Assembly: GCA_964304625.1 (NCBI GenBank)
Contig: OZ199838.1
Span: 496,001-560,000 of the forward strand
From: Kudoa neothunni
Lineage: Eukaryota; Cnidaria
Length of the DNA stretch: 64,000 nucleotides
Reading direction: 5' to 3'
Below the pieces are notes generated by a model that was not told where the DNA came from, did no database searches, and saw nothing but the letters and a program-made list of their open reading frames with translations. Of this stretch, positions 51,999 to 63,280 are shown piece by piece; positions within the stretch are counted from its first letter, which is position 1; each line of letters opens with the position of its first letter. Both the position numbers and the translations under genes were made by a program.

Positions 51999-53944
51999 CA
52001 GTGATCAGGAGAGAGGAGTGAAGGTCTTTTCCCGCCTCTAGATTATGCATCTAATGTTACTGTTTTGCGAAACTTTGATAATATGGACCACATACATGTA
52101 TCTTGGTAGATGCATTTCGGAAACAGTGTAAGTGTCACTTCTTCCACTTAAACAGAAATTAAACATTTGTTCTCCTGAGTCGGAAGAGATTGTTTTTCGT
52201 AGCTTTCTTTTCTCTTTGTGTGTTGGTATATTAAAAAGTTCGCTATCGTCGGATATGGAGCTCTCAGATTCAACGATATGATCGATGTTATTAGGGTTCA
52301 TCTATTGAACTCACTCTCTTAATAGTTTCAAAATACTTTAAAATAAAAATCTTTTTTTAGCTAACGCGAGATATGAACAAATATGAATACTACTGTTGAG
52401 GTGCTGAGATTAAATGAGAAATCCTATAAGTTATAACTTATAATTTAAGTTAAAACATAAACACATTAATTATTTGAAATATTTGTGTTAGAAATTACAT
52501 TTACGCAGGGTGAATAATACAGTCTTACCTTGATTATCCTGAAAACGCACTATGCGTAAGATATTTGAAATTTTGTTTGGATTTTATTGAAATTACGTGC
52601 TGATAAATGTTCGATTAACCTTTCGACGACTTTGTGATCAATTCGACCCCATAGTATAATTAACACCAATATTACTCTTGGTGCATTCTTTAAAATTTCT
52701 TTATTTTTGATGTATTTTCATAAACTTGTGTACAGTATGTAATAATAAAATTAAGGGAAAAATAATCGCAATAATTTCTCGCAAAAAATTTTTTCATCAA
52801 ACCAAAGAAAAAATTATATTAGAAGAATAGCTGGAATCTATTAAGTATTGACTTACTGTATAAAAAGGTATACCATTAGAGGGTTAAAAAATCTAATGTG
52901 CTGTCGTTCAATATTGTTAGTGTTTAAACCCAGCATTATATAATCCGAATAGGATACGACATTGAAAATATATTAATATCGCACATAAAAATTTATGTTA
53001 TTATTCCATGTTTACGGGGTTTCGTTAAAATCCATGGATTTTGTAAAAAATGAATAAAACCCGAAGAACCCAATGCGACCTCAAAAAACCCAAGATCCCT
53101 GGGAAATGTCCAGGCCCTGGAAATAATTATCAACGCGCATGCATATACGAATTTGGGAGTTATAATTTACCGCCCGATAGTCTCTGTCTATTGCTCATTG
53201 ATGATCAATTAAAAACTATAGTTTTGCCGTTAAAAACAAGAATTATTCAAAAAATAAATTTCCATGATTGAAATCTTAAATGAGCTAATATCATTCACAT
53301 TCAAATTCTTTACACACTGTCATAATCCGAGAATCACGATCCCTCACAATAAAGAGAGAAGTCGTTCCCGGGTGGGAGACCCGGTGGAGACCGAGGCGAG
53401 GCCCACGCTACACGGAGATATACATAGACACGACTAAACTGGGAGGAATACCATCACTACCTTTAGTCTATTTTATTCCAGTTCTCTTTCTTTTGCGCGG
53501 CCTTAATCCCAAACTATAACACACACAAACTCAGCACGTTGTGTGGGTTTAAGGAAGAATTTACGTGTTTTTAATTTATCAAAGATTTAATTTAAAAATA
53601 ATTAATCTAATTAAAATATAAATATTATGTTTGTTTATTTGTCAATATTAGTAAAATTAAACAAATAAACTTTCTAGTCGTTAGGAAGACTATTGTACTA
53701 GTTTCGATGTATTTTAGTAAGTTGTTGGTGAATTAATAGTAGTACCTAGGTAAGCTTGAAGGTTTCTTGTTGTTGTGTTGGCAACCTTAATCCAAAAAAC
53801 CCTTCCTTTGCAATATAATAACACTTGTAAACGGGTTTTATTTTTTTCGACAGTCAGTTGAATTACTACTGCAACTGACATCTGTGGTAGAGAAAATATT
53901 TTGTTTGGAATAATAATTGTAGTCTTGTGCAAATAATCGTCATT
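51999..53944. other. Intergenic DNA
   Basis: An 87-codon minus-strand ORF (52038-52301) is acidic and serine-rich (ESESSISDDSELFN), resembling N-termini of piggyBac transposases, but too short to name. A GC-rich block at 53337-53520 stands out in the AT-rich background (CCCGGGTGGGAGACCCGG with inverted symmetry); function unknown. From about 53640 the sequence resembles that upstream of the second MEMO gene. Confidence 0.4.
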
Positions 53945-55321
53945 ATGGACATAGGTAGGAAAATTCGTCCGGCAGTCTATGCAGGAAAATGGTATCCAAA
54001 CGATGGTATCAGCTCGATTTTGAAGTTAAGGTTGGTATACTTATTTTGATTTAGGTGAAATAATTATAGGAATGATGAGAATGTGTTGTTCGCATTACCT
54101 ATATATAAATGAATATATCAATGTTTATGCGGTGATCTTACCGTAATATAATTAATATCAACTTGGTAAGAAAAATGGTGAATAATATTGTTTCAGATAC
54201 GGACCATATACATTTTGTTATCCTTGCTCGATGATTTGCTATATTCAGGTGCAACACACCTACAAATTGTAGGGGATTTTTAAATAAAAAAGATCGTTAA
54301 TTATCGATGCTATTTATTTTAGGGAACGGGTTTTTATTATTGGTGAATATTACGCCAAAAAAGATCGACGATGCTATCTTACCAAATACGAAAAATTTGA
54401 CACTCCCCTGGGCTTGCTTGATGTAGACACAAGAGGTGAATATACTTGTGTCTCAAACGTTTGAATATTTTTATTTATTTGTTTATTTAATAGTTATCGA
54501 CTCCTTAGTTAAAAACGATAATTTCTTTTATATTTCCAAAACCAAAGAATTGAATGAGCTGTCTATCGAATTTCAAGCTACAATATTACAATACTTAAAA
54601 TTAAAGTAGGTTTGATTGTTAAAACACAATATTTCACTCATAATAATAGAAATAATGCAAAATTCAAAATTGTGCCTATATTGGTGCCATCATTAGAATA
54701 CAAATCCCTGAATGATGTGGCTGTAAAATTGAGTGATTATTTTGGGAAGGAAGAAAACCTTTTTGTATTTTCAACCAACCTAGTAAAATGGGGTATGTAA
54801 TTATTGAATATTATCAGCGGTGATAGTTGGGATAATTTTCTGCATTATTGGATTATAGGGAAAGCATTCGGATTCACGCCTTTTAGTGAAGATTTGAAGC
54901 TGGGCAAAACACATCCAAGGATTGGTGGATTATTATGCCAAGTGAATAACTAATATATTTGTACTTATTTAACTAATATTCATCCCCTCACAGATGGTAT
55001 CCAGACTGAATTATTTCGATTATGCTGTGTTTAAGCGTTTTTTAAAAAATAATCGTATAAATTTTCAAGGAGAGGTTGTCATATCGGTTATGCTAAAAGT
55101 AGCTTTAGATCATTTCCCAGTTGAATACTATTCTAATTATATATTAGATAGTAGAACATATACAAAAAAGAGGTCGTATATGTCATCCTATATTAGACAT
55201 CGGATGTAGAGCCCTTTATAAGTGTCTCTCAAAATATGCTTCCAGTCTAAACGACAGAGTGTTCGCCTACTGTCCAATGATAGTGTCCAGCTTTTACAAC
55301 TATTATGGTTCCTACGATTGA
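53945..55321 (+). CDS. MEMO1: MEMO-family protein, copy A (predicted metal site lost)
   Basis: MEMO proteins are related to class III dioxygenases; human MEMO1 acts in cell motility signalling and binds copper/iron. Exons: 53945-54030, 54197-54268, 54323-54435, 54494-54606, 54651-54792, 54859-54940, 54994 to about 55321. Matches in order: RPAVYAGKWYPNDG (human HAGSWYTASG), YGPYTFCYPC, RVFIIGEYY (RIFILGPSHH), CYLTKYEKFDTPL, FKIVPILVPSLE (FTIIPVLVGALS), NLFVFSTNLVKWG (NLFVVSSDFCHWG) and RFLKNNRINFQGEVVISVML. The residues equivalent to human His49, His81, His192 and Cys244 are Tyr, Tyr/Ala, Lys and Asn/Phe, so the metal site is gone. A stretch of about 37 codons (ALYKCLSKY to NYYGSYD, stop 55319-55321) is conserved in copy B but lies beyond a stop at 55207; a tiny intron or a slip must join it. 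The human segment between YTYC and DPSI is short here. Confidence 0.83.
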
Positions 55322-56619
55322 GTGTAACAGCATCAAACTACAAAAACCCGGATAATGATTTATGTTGACGTATATTTTGTTCTTTAAATCCTGTGTGCTC
55401 ACTTCCACCATTGATATCTCATCGTTATTTATCAAAATATTGGCCACAAATATTTCATTATAATCTTCCCTCTGGATAACTGCTCAATTAATTCAGCACA
55501 CCCAAGTTGTTCGACGCTTAATAATTATTAATTCTCTAAGAGTGAGAAGTCAATATTTATCACACTAAAATGAAATGTTAATATTACTTTCTAACGTTCT
55601 AAAAATTCTAAAGTTTTGTACAATTTTGTGTATTAAACAAATTGAAATTAAAAGGTAGACTATAGTGGGTGAGGGATTTACTTGAGAGTGGCTATATACA
55701 TGGTAAATAGTATTCTGTTGCGACTAGTTTTTACTATATAAAATTATTTTTGACATTTAGGGGCAAAGATGAGTCAGAAATAATTAGATATAGCAGCTTT
55801 TAATTAATTAAATCAGTATACAACATTTGAGTAGGAGTTGATGTAATAAAAAATTTTTAACGGCCTATGCATATATCATTAGGGATTAAAATTTATCGTC
55901 CTAATAGCATTTGCTTGTAAAGAATAAAACGAATTCTAATCTGAATGAGTGTGGGTTTGATTTTGATGTGAATAACATGGAAAACATAGATGAAATAGAC
56001 ATAACCTATATCCCATATATCACATATATCAAAATATGAATAAAGGCTTCGAATTTTATAAAATTACCCATAAACTTTAGCGGATTTTTATTGTACTTAA
56101 CGGCTCCTAAAATATTGTATGATAAAATAACTTTATTTTTGATTTTTTCGAGGTTATTATTTGTTTTATTCGAAACGTAAAAGCATTCATAAATATTTGC
56201 AAATTTATATATAAATTTAATTAATCTACAAAATGAATAAAATAAGATATTAAAATATTTTTAATATATCAAAATACTAAATAAAAAAATATAAATATTT
56301 TGTTCTTTCATATTATAATTAATGTCATCAAACAGAAAACGCAAAAATTCATTAATTAAGGAGACTATTGTACTTGTTTCAATGTATCATAGGAAATCGT
56401 TCTTGAATTTAAGTTGGTAGCTAGGCGAAACTACAAGAATCGTGTTGTTGTGATAGGAACGTTATTCACACACTGTTTCGTTTCATTTTTATCTTACCAT
56501 TGTAAAGTGATCATCATTCTATCGTAAAATAGTTGGTTTTATTGCGATATTTGACAAACATGTTTCAGGAAATTTGTTATAACCGATTTAATTATCACCA
56601 AAGCTGTATAATTGTCACC
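55322..56619. other. Spacer between MEMO copies
   Basis: Contains a repeat at 55685-55850 (GTGGCTATATACATGGTAAAT, later AATTAGATATAGCAGCTTTT) related to the 2379-2541 family. The last 280 bases resemble 53640-53940 (for example GACTATTGTACT and GTGTTGTTGTGAT-like blocks), so the duplicated unit includes upstream sequence. Confidence 0.5.
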
Positions 56620-58024
56620 ATGAACTTAAGAAGAAAAATTCGCCCCCCAATCCACGCCGGTCATTGGTACCCCGATGATAGTATAAACAGAATATGAGTA
56701 TGAATGTTAAGGTGATTATGTGATCAATTTAGAGGAGGAACTATACAGTCTTTGTAAACAATTTTATGATCAATATCAGTATACAATCAAACCCCAAAAT
56801 GTTTATGCCTATATACTACCGTAATTTGACTAATATTGTAGTAATGAAAGGTACTATTAATCAACATATGTTTAGATATGGACCATTTAAATATTGCTAT
56901 CCATGTTCGTTTATGTCCTATGTTCACCTGAAATACATGTTCAGATTGTAGATGAATTTTTCGTAAAAATACCGCTGTTTATATGAAATTTATTTAATAG
57001 ACACCGGGTTTTCATTTTGGGTGAATATTACGACAAAAATGATCAACGATGCTACCTTACCAGATACGAAAAATTCAGAACTCCACTTGGTTTGCTTGAA
57101 GTAGACAAAGCAGGTGAGTACACTCCCCATTTGATGGTTAAATTTGTTGCTGTTCTATCAAAAATTTATGATATTTTTAAATAGTTAACGAGTCATTAGC
57201 TAAAAATGACGAATTTTTTTTATATTTCCAAAACAAAAGAATTGGATGAGTTTTCTATCGAATTTCAAGCGACTATATTACAATACTTGAAATCATTGTA
57301 TTTTTTTAAGAAAATAAATATATAAATACAAATTTTATGGTAACCTAGACATACTGCAGACTTCAAAATAGTGCCGATATTGGTACCCTCATTAGACAAC
57401 AGCATCATCAGAAATGTGGCGAAAAAATTGAGTCATTATTTTGGAAATGACAAAAATCTTTTCATATTTTCGACCAACATGATAAAATGGGGTATGTGGT
57501 TCATTTTTACTATAGTTGATAGTTGCTAGTTGCTAGTTGAAACAATTCATTGCATTAACGAGTTTTAGGAAAAGGTTTTGGTTTTACGCCTTTTAGTGAA
57601 AATTTAAGAGAAGGGAACACGCACCAAAAGATATGCGGGTTAGTAGACCGAGTAATTAACTAACACATTTTATATAGTCAACCGAAACTGTTTTAATATT
57701 AGCTGTGTGACACAATGAGCAGTATGAATAACACGTTATTCCTGAGGTTTTTACAACGTAACAGAATTCGTTTGCAGGGAACGGCAGTTATATCGATCTT
57801 GTTTAATGTAAAGTGAGAAAATTTACCGATATCATTCATCAGTTGGTTACTAGATAATAGAGTATATGAAAGAACGATGGTGTGATTCTCACCATAAGCT
57901 TCATATCGATTGTTCCCCTATCGTAAAATATCTCTCAAAAAGAGTCTGCAAAATAAACGACAGAGTTATTGCTTATTGTCCAATAATGATACACAGTATG
58001 CTCAATAATGACAACAAATACTAA
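56620..58024 (+). pseudogene. MEMO-family gene, copy B, frame slips
   Basis: Tandem paralogue of copy A. It starts MNLRRKIRPPIHAGHWYPDD, which keeps the family HAG-WY better than copy A, but a TGA follows soon after in the first exon as read here. Later exons: from 56876 (YGPFKYCYPCS), 57001 (RVFILGEYYDKNDQRCYL, EKFRTPLGLLEVD), 57185 (after a T8 run with one extra base: YISKTKELDEFSIEFQATIL), about 57350 (FKIVPILVPSLD, NLFIFSTNMIKWG), about 57570 (KGFGFTPFSENL) and about 57710 (RFLQRNRIRLQGTAVIS). The C-terminal KYLSKRVCKINDRVIAYCPI block ends at 58022. The same metal-site residues are replaced as in copy A. Protein similarity between copies is stronger than expected for a long-dead gene, so the slips may be recent or sequence errors. 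Confidence 0.7.
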
Positions 58025-58164
58025 GGGTAGATTAACATTGAATTGCATATTAGTTGATAATCTTTTCTTTTGACGAATCATTTACATGATTTACTTTGGT
58101 GATTTTATTAGCACTCATAGTTCCATCATATTTTGGGGATTTCATTATTGTAGTTAATTATTTG

Positions 58165-58655
58165 CCTGGACAATATGCCATGGTGGTGTTAGGTCGAGAT
58201 CGCGTATCGTGAGGTTGCGAGTTCGAAGCCTAGCCTAGTCCGTCCGGGCGTTCCTGTATTCCTAACCCGAAATTAAGTAGGAAGGCTGTAGTAATCGCAA
58301 GGAATTACGATTTATCATGGTCTTGCTTGCTTGCAACTTGGAAGGGAGCCTGGTGGTAGGGTAGAATTGCGACGCTCATAAACTCAGGGCGCATTAACGA
58401 AAAAACCCTGTAGAGGGGATTTCTGTAGAGTTGATGCTCGCATTCAGACGACTTTACCGGATTAATTCTGGGGTAGTCCAGGGTACGGTTCGGGTGGTGG
58501 CTGTTCCGAAACGAGGATGTTTAATGTGTTAAAATCCCACACTACCGCATAAACTTAAGTCGCCTTAATATGTCGCTACAGTACCTAAAGCGTAAATGGA
58601 GAAGGCCTAACCAGCGCGAACTTCACAACCTACAAGTTGCGCCAGGAGTTTGATT
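58165..58655 (+). mobile_element. tRNA-derived SINE, copy 3 (longest)
   Basis: About 490 bp. The tRNA-like head (58167-58240) has a B-box-like GCGAGTTCGAAGCC and an A-box-like GGTGTTAGGTCGAG. The body holds CTGTAGTAATCGCAAGG, ATTCAGACGACTTTACC, TTCCGAAACGAGGATGTTTA and CCCACACTACCGC, and the 3' end reads CAAGTTGCGCCAGGAGTTTG then an A-rich tail. Shares its body and 3' half with 39305-39713 and its 3' half with 20821-21287. Confidence 0.8.
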
Positions 58656-58893
58656 TAAAAAAAATTCTTTTGGGGTCCAATGGGCCCCACATTGTTTTCA
58701 ATCCGAATTGTTGAAAAAAATATAATAAATAACTTACTAAAGTATGAGGGAAAAATATCGATAAAATCATGAAAAATGTTACATTTATATCTTCGCCGGT
58801 TGTTAACGATGATCACCAAAATATTTAAAAGGTTAAATTGGGAAATAACTATTGACATGGATCATAATATTCAGATAGATATAGCTTTGACGT

Positions 58894-59500
58894 CATTTAA
58901 TTATTTTTGGCGGTTAAATGTAGAATAGTGGCCATATTTACCTATTAAAGATTATAATTAATCCTACATATTTTAAATTAAATTAATGTGATATTTGTTG
59001 AGCAATTAATGGTGGGAATGATCGAATTAATTACAATAAATTATTTTTGATGTTAACGTTATGCATTTGCTACAATTAGTTAGCTATCGCTTATATAAAA
59101 TATGAAATTCTTATTCTTATAGAAAAGGGATTGATACAGTAGAGAATCGCTAAGGTTATATCCTGATACTTCATAAAAATCAGAGTTTATCGATTTCAAT
59201 TTTAGAATATATAAAGCACGCTTTACTCGACCGGCTTAATTGGCGGTACATCCTGTTGAAATAATTGCGAGGAGCTAGGAATTCAACATATAATAGATTA
59301 CACCAACTATTATTGTGATGACAAATAGCTATTGTCAAAGTTGCCCTATTGGAGATGCCACATTAATAAATACTCAATAATAACATATTCAAGAGGTTCT
59401 TTTTTGTCCGTTGTCGCTGATTTGGATTGCGGCCACTATTCTGCGATTTAACCTTTTTTGTCCTTTGCGACCGATCCTAGGGCCAAAAAATAATTAAATA
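58894..59500. repeat. MITE-like repeat with inverted ends
   Basis: Left block ATTTAATTATTTTTGG followed by GGTTAAATGTAGAATAGTGGCC (58896-58933, positions approximate). The right block, reverse complemented, reads ATTTAATTATTTTTTGG and later GGTTAAATCGCAGAATAGTGGCC (59432-59500). The right end has extra bases between the two parts. No coding capacity. Confidence 0.6.
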
Positions 59501-60526
59501 CAGCAGATTTTGAAAAATAAACTCTATAGATAAATTATAAATGGGCGTTAAAAGGATTAAAAAACTTCTGTATCAATAGCCAGTGCCGTTAAATTAAACA
59601 TTAAATTATATGAGTTTAGCCTCTTTTTTTAATATAACAGGCTTCAATAAAAATATATATCATTTCCCATTAAATAAATCCTAAAAATTGTTTCCTTCGT
59701 AATTAATTAATTAATTTATTAATAATCATGTTCAATAATACTCGCGATGCATATTGTTCCAAAATATATAAAATGCGAGATATTTATATTATTTTAGTTG
59801 TTGATATTATAAAATATCACGCAAAAAACTTTTGAACTGCTTTCAGTACAGATGACTCTACAAATAAAAATTCCTCGCTTTTCTGTCTCGAGATTTTGAA
59901 CTATAGCTGCATCACTTGCGACAAAGAAATTCTATTATGCAACTACAACTTTTATTAACGCTATTTTTGTTTCTCTGAACACACTTCTATATCAAAGCAT
60001 CTTCAAGCTCTTCTAGAAACTAAATTCTTGAACAATTGCAATCAAAGAAAACACTCTTTAAGGATAAAATGAATTAATCAAGCTAATACCGAGCATAATG
60101 AAGAATACTGCTGCCGACCACCGAATCAGATACTTTATACACTCGTTGTAGCAATAAAATGATCCAATGTTTCCACTCCTACCTTTTTACGATTATACTC
60201 CAGGTTAACAACAGATTTTTTCAGTCTGTATCTTCAACATTTGTAATGAACCGGTGGTCGTTAGCAGTAAAACTGCTTTAACTTTTGTAGGAACATAGGA
60301 GATTAGTATTAGATTTTGATTAAACAAAAGTGTATTAAAACTTCCCATTTTGAATTCTTTTTTAGATAATTTGTAATATCCTATTTATTACTTCGGATTG
60401 TTTCAGTCATTCCCAATGTAAGAGTTATTGGGCAATGGAAACAGAAATAATGGAATTATCACAAACGATATTTCTACAACTTTTTATTAATAATGACAAA
60501 AGATCTAGAACAATATCTCCTCAACA
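59501..60526. other. AT-rich intergenic DNA
   Basis: No gene or repeat recognised. Confidence 0.4.
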
Positions 60527-60860
60527 TTATTGACGTTTCATTATTATTTTTATCCAAATACACAGGAAAGTTATGAGTGTACTTGGTCGTGGGATTGGTA
60601 AGGAAAAAATAATTAATTCCGTACAATTCTGGTTTGGACGGCATATAATGTCCGAAGAAAAATTTCCCCTTATAGCAAATAGCTGCTCGTCAATGGTCAA
60701 ACTCTCCTGGGGGTAATAAAATTGGGAACGGCAATCTTTCCAACCCTTTAAAATATCACGAATGGGAAAAAAATCCATCCATGATTCTTCAAGCTTCATT
60801 CATTTTGAATCATTCACAATGAATGATCCTCGAAATTTGAAAAAAAACCCGTTTTATAGC
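60527..60860 (-). mobile_element. piggyBac transposase fragment
   Basis: The minus-strand ORF 60799-60527 reads FFPIRDILKGWKDC then YYPQESLTIDEQLFAIRG, the region around the first catalytic aspartate of piggyBac transposases. Sequence just upstream (to about 60990) may be more of the same, without clear motifs. A different lineage from the 35.7-38.6-kb element (LTIDEQL against ITVDERM). No ends found. Confidence 0.75.
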
Positions 60861-63280
60861 ATAATCTTTCGAAAAATATCCCTTCGCTTTCCAAAACTCC
60901 AAAGCAATTTGAGTTATTCTAATTTAGATTTAAGAAATGGAATACAATTATGGATTCCCAAATTAGTTAATAAATATTGTTTTGAAAAGTCTTAAAATAA
61001 TTTTGATAACCAAAATTGGAAAACGTGTTAATGTTTGAAATAACAATTGAGAAAATAGATTCACCATAAAATATGAGGGATGATCGGCTAAGATGGGGAT
61101 TCTGTTTGAAACATAAGAAATTGAACCTGGATATTTTGAAAAATATTTCGTTTGATACTTCTAATTATTTGAATTTTCTCAGAAAACCAATTAACACCAA
61201 CTTTATCCTCGTAAAGGTTTCGATAGCGTTTATTACTTTAAAAATCATTAGAACGATATGAATATCTAGATTATCGAAAGATATCATAAAAATACATTAA
61301 TATCGGATTCAAATTCATCTAAAATATTTCCCTCAGAACCATCTAAGACAGCGTTTTACTCCTCGGTAATGATCGGTATTTAACGTATACATGGTTTTTT
61401 TAAATTTTTTTCTGTTTCTTCTCGATAAAATTTTTTTTAATTCTCAAAATTTTTGTAAATTATTTTTCTTTGTTGTTTGATAGGAAAAAAACGCCAGATC
61501 CATTTGACCCAAAAAGAAGGAATGTTTAAATATGTTGATTATTTCGTTACCTGAATGTACAAATTAAAATTTTCTGCTATATTTTAATTGAACTCACATT
61601 TGTAGGAGAATGGATGTGATCTTAAATCAACTGATTTAATATAAGGTTCTCTAAAATAAATTCAAACATCCATTTGGGGTTCAAGGACTTCAATTAACTT
61701 TCGATTTTATTGATTTAATATTAATGAAAATTATTTTTATTTCCAATATATTCAAAAGAGTTCCACACATTAATGAGACCAATTTTGTAATATCATCTCA
61801 GCCATTCTTCTAGTGGATACAATGTACCGTAAAAATATCCTATGCCTAAATAAGGATTGGGATTATACGGATTCGTAAGGGTAACCTGTGCTAAATCAAT
61901 ATGGTTATTAAGATGATTACCACGAAGATACTCGATGTAACGTTTTTATTCATGTACGCACGTGCGCAATAATACGTGACCTACACATAAGTGTTATTCA
62001 GGTTTATTATATTTATTATTTTGGCAAAATTACTTTAAAATATATTTTAACATTTTGACGGACTAATTTAATTCATTAATAAATGTATGAATGCGCATGA
62101 AAATCTAAAGAATTAAACTTCGGTGATAGAGGATTATAATTTTAGTAATGGTATACATTTGTGATCCTGTTTTTGTAGCAAATCATGGTTTATTTCCCAG
62201 AAATTAATTTATAATTAAATGTATGAATTATTTCAGGATGGCGAACGTAATTTAAAATAAATGAAAATTTATTTTTTGTAATAATATAAAGCGTCGTTCA
62301 TTTTAGATTATTGCGATATTCGGATTATTATTATTATTGTTCAATTTTAATAGAAAATCCTTTATTATTCAATATATGTATATATATTTATATTATTTCA
62401 TCGCAAAAACAAATTTTCTTGTCGTATAAATGGATCAAATTCTCAGGATTTAGGTGTTTTAGTCGAATTTATTCTACGTAAACAAGTTCTTTTTGTAAAA
62501 ACTCGATGAAATTTAAATAGGAAATTGCATCATTTATAGTTATTGAATGCCAAAATCCATAAAAAATTTAAATAATTCAATCAATATGCTCAACTCCGAA
62601 TGATATTATTAGTTAATTAGCAATAATAAGACTTTTTTAGTTGTGGTGAAAATAATAGCAAAAATTCATAACTTAGATCGGTAACATGTATTATAGTTCA
62701 GAAAATGGTTGATAATTTCAATTTTAGAACATTATTGTATAAAGTTGCTAATAGGTTGATTAAGAATAAATAATAAACTAAAAACTGAATAAATAAAATA
62801 AATAAGGAGGTTAAGTTGGGCTTTGATAAATGAAATCGTCCAAATCGCTGCTAACGAACATTTAAATGATGGCACAAAAAAATTGAAAGTATTATGTTGC
62901 AGTTTTACCAAATAATATAAAAAAAATTGATGGAGTTCTCATTACGATTATTGGGGAGAAGTTTCGATATCATATATGATCGATTGCTCTACAAAACAAA
63001 TTCATTCTAAATCCCATTCATAAAATGGATCTATGCGTACATTGAACGAACAACTTGAATAAGTGGTCGTGTATTATTATACGAAAAATATGTCGAAAAG
63101 ATGACGAGGAATTACTGTTGAATTAGCATACGAAAAGATTACCATGTATAACTACTATTTCAACCTATAGATAGAAATATAAATAGGATTTTACCAGTCT
63201 CAATAACAATTTCTACAGGTGTTGTGTGTGCGTGTATGACAACAACTCGCTAGCTATATAATATACACACATCAGGCAGA
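60861..63280. other. AT-rich DNA upstream of the GRK gene
   Basis: No gene. The last 100 bases before 63281 (with AACAACTCGCTAGC and TA-rich DNA) probably hold the GRK promoter and 5' UTR. Confidence 0.45.

Noticed and set aside
53714-53932. 72-codon minus-strand ORF upstream of MEMO copy A
   Set aside because: No domain; it overlaps the duplicated MEMO upstream region and is not conserved as an ORF before copy B.
55247-55447. 66-codon minus-strand ORF after MEMO copy A
   Set aside because: The overlapping plus strand is conserved as protein in both MEMO copies, so the minus reading is a shadow.
60762-60995. Plus-strand ORF of 77 codons
   Set aside because: Antisense to the piggyBac fragment and its upstream sequence; no domain.
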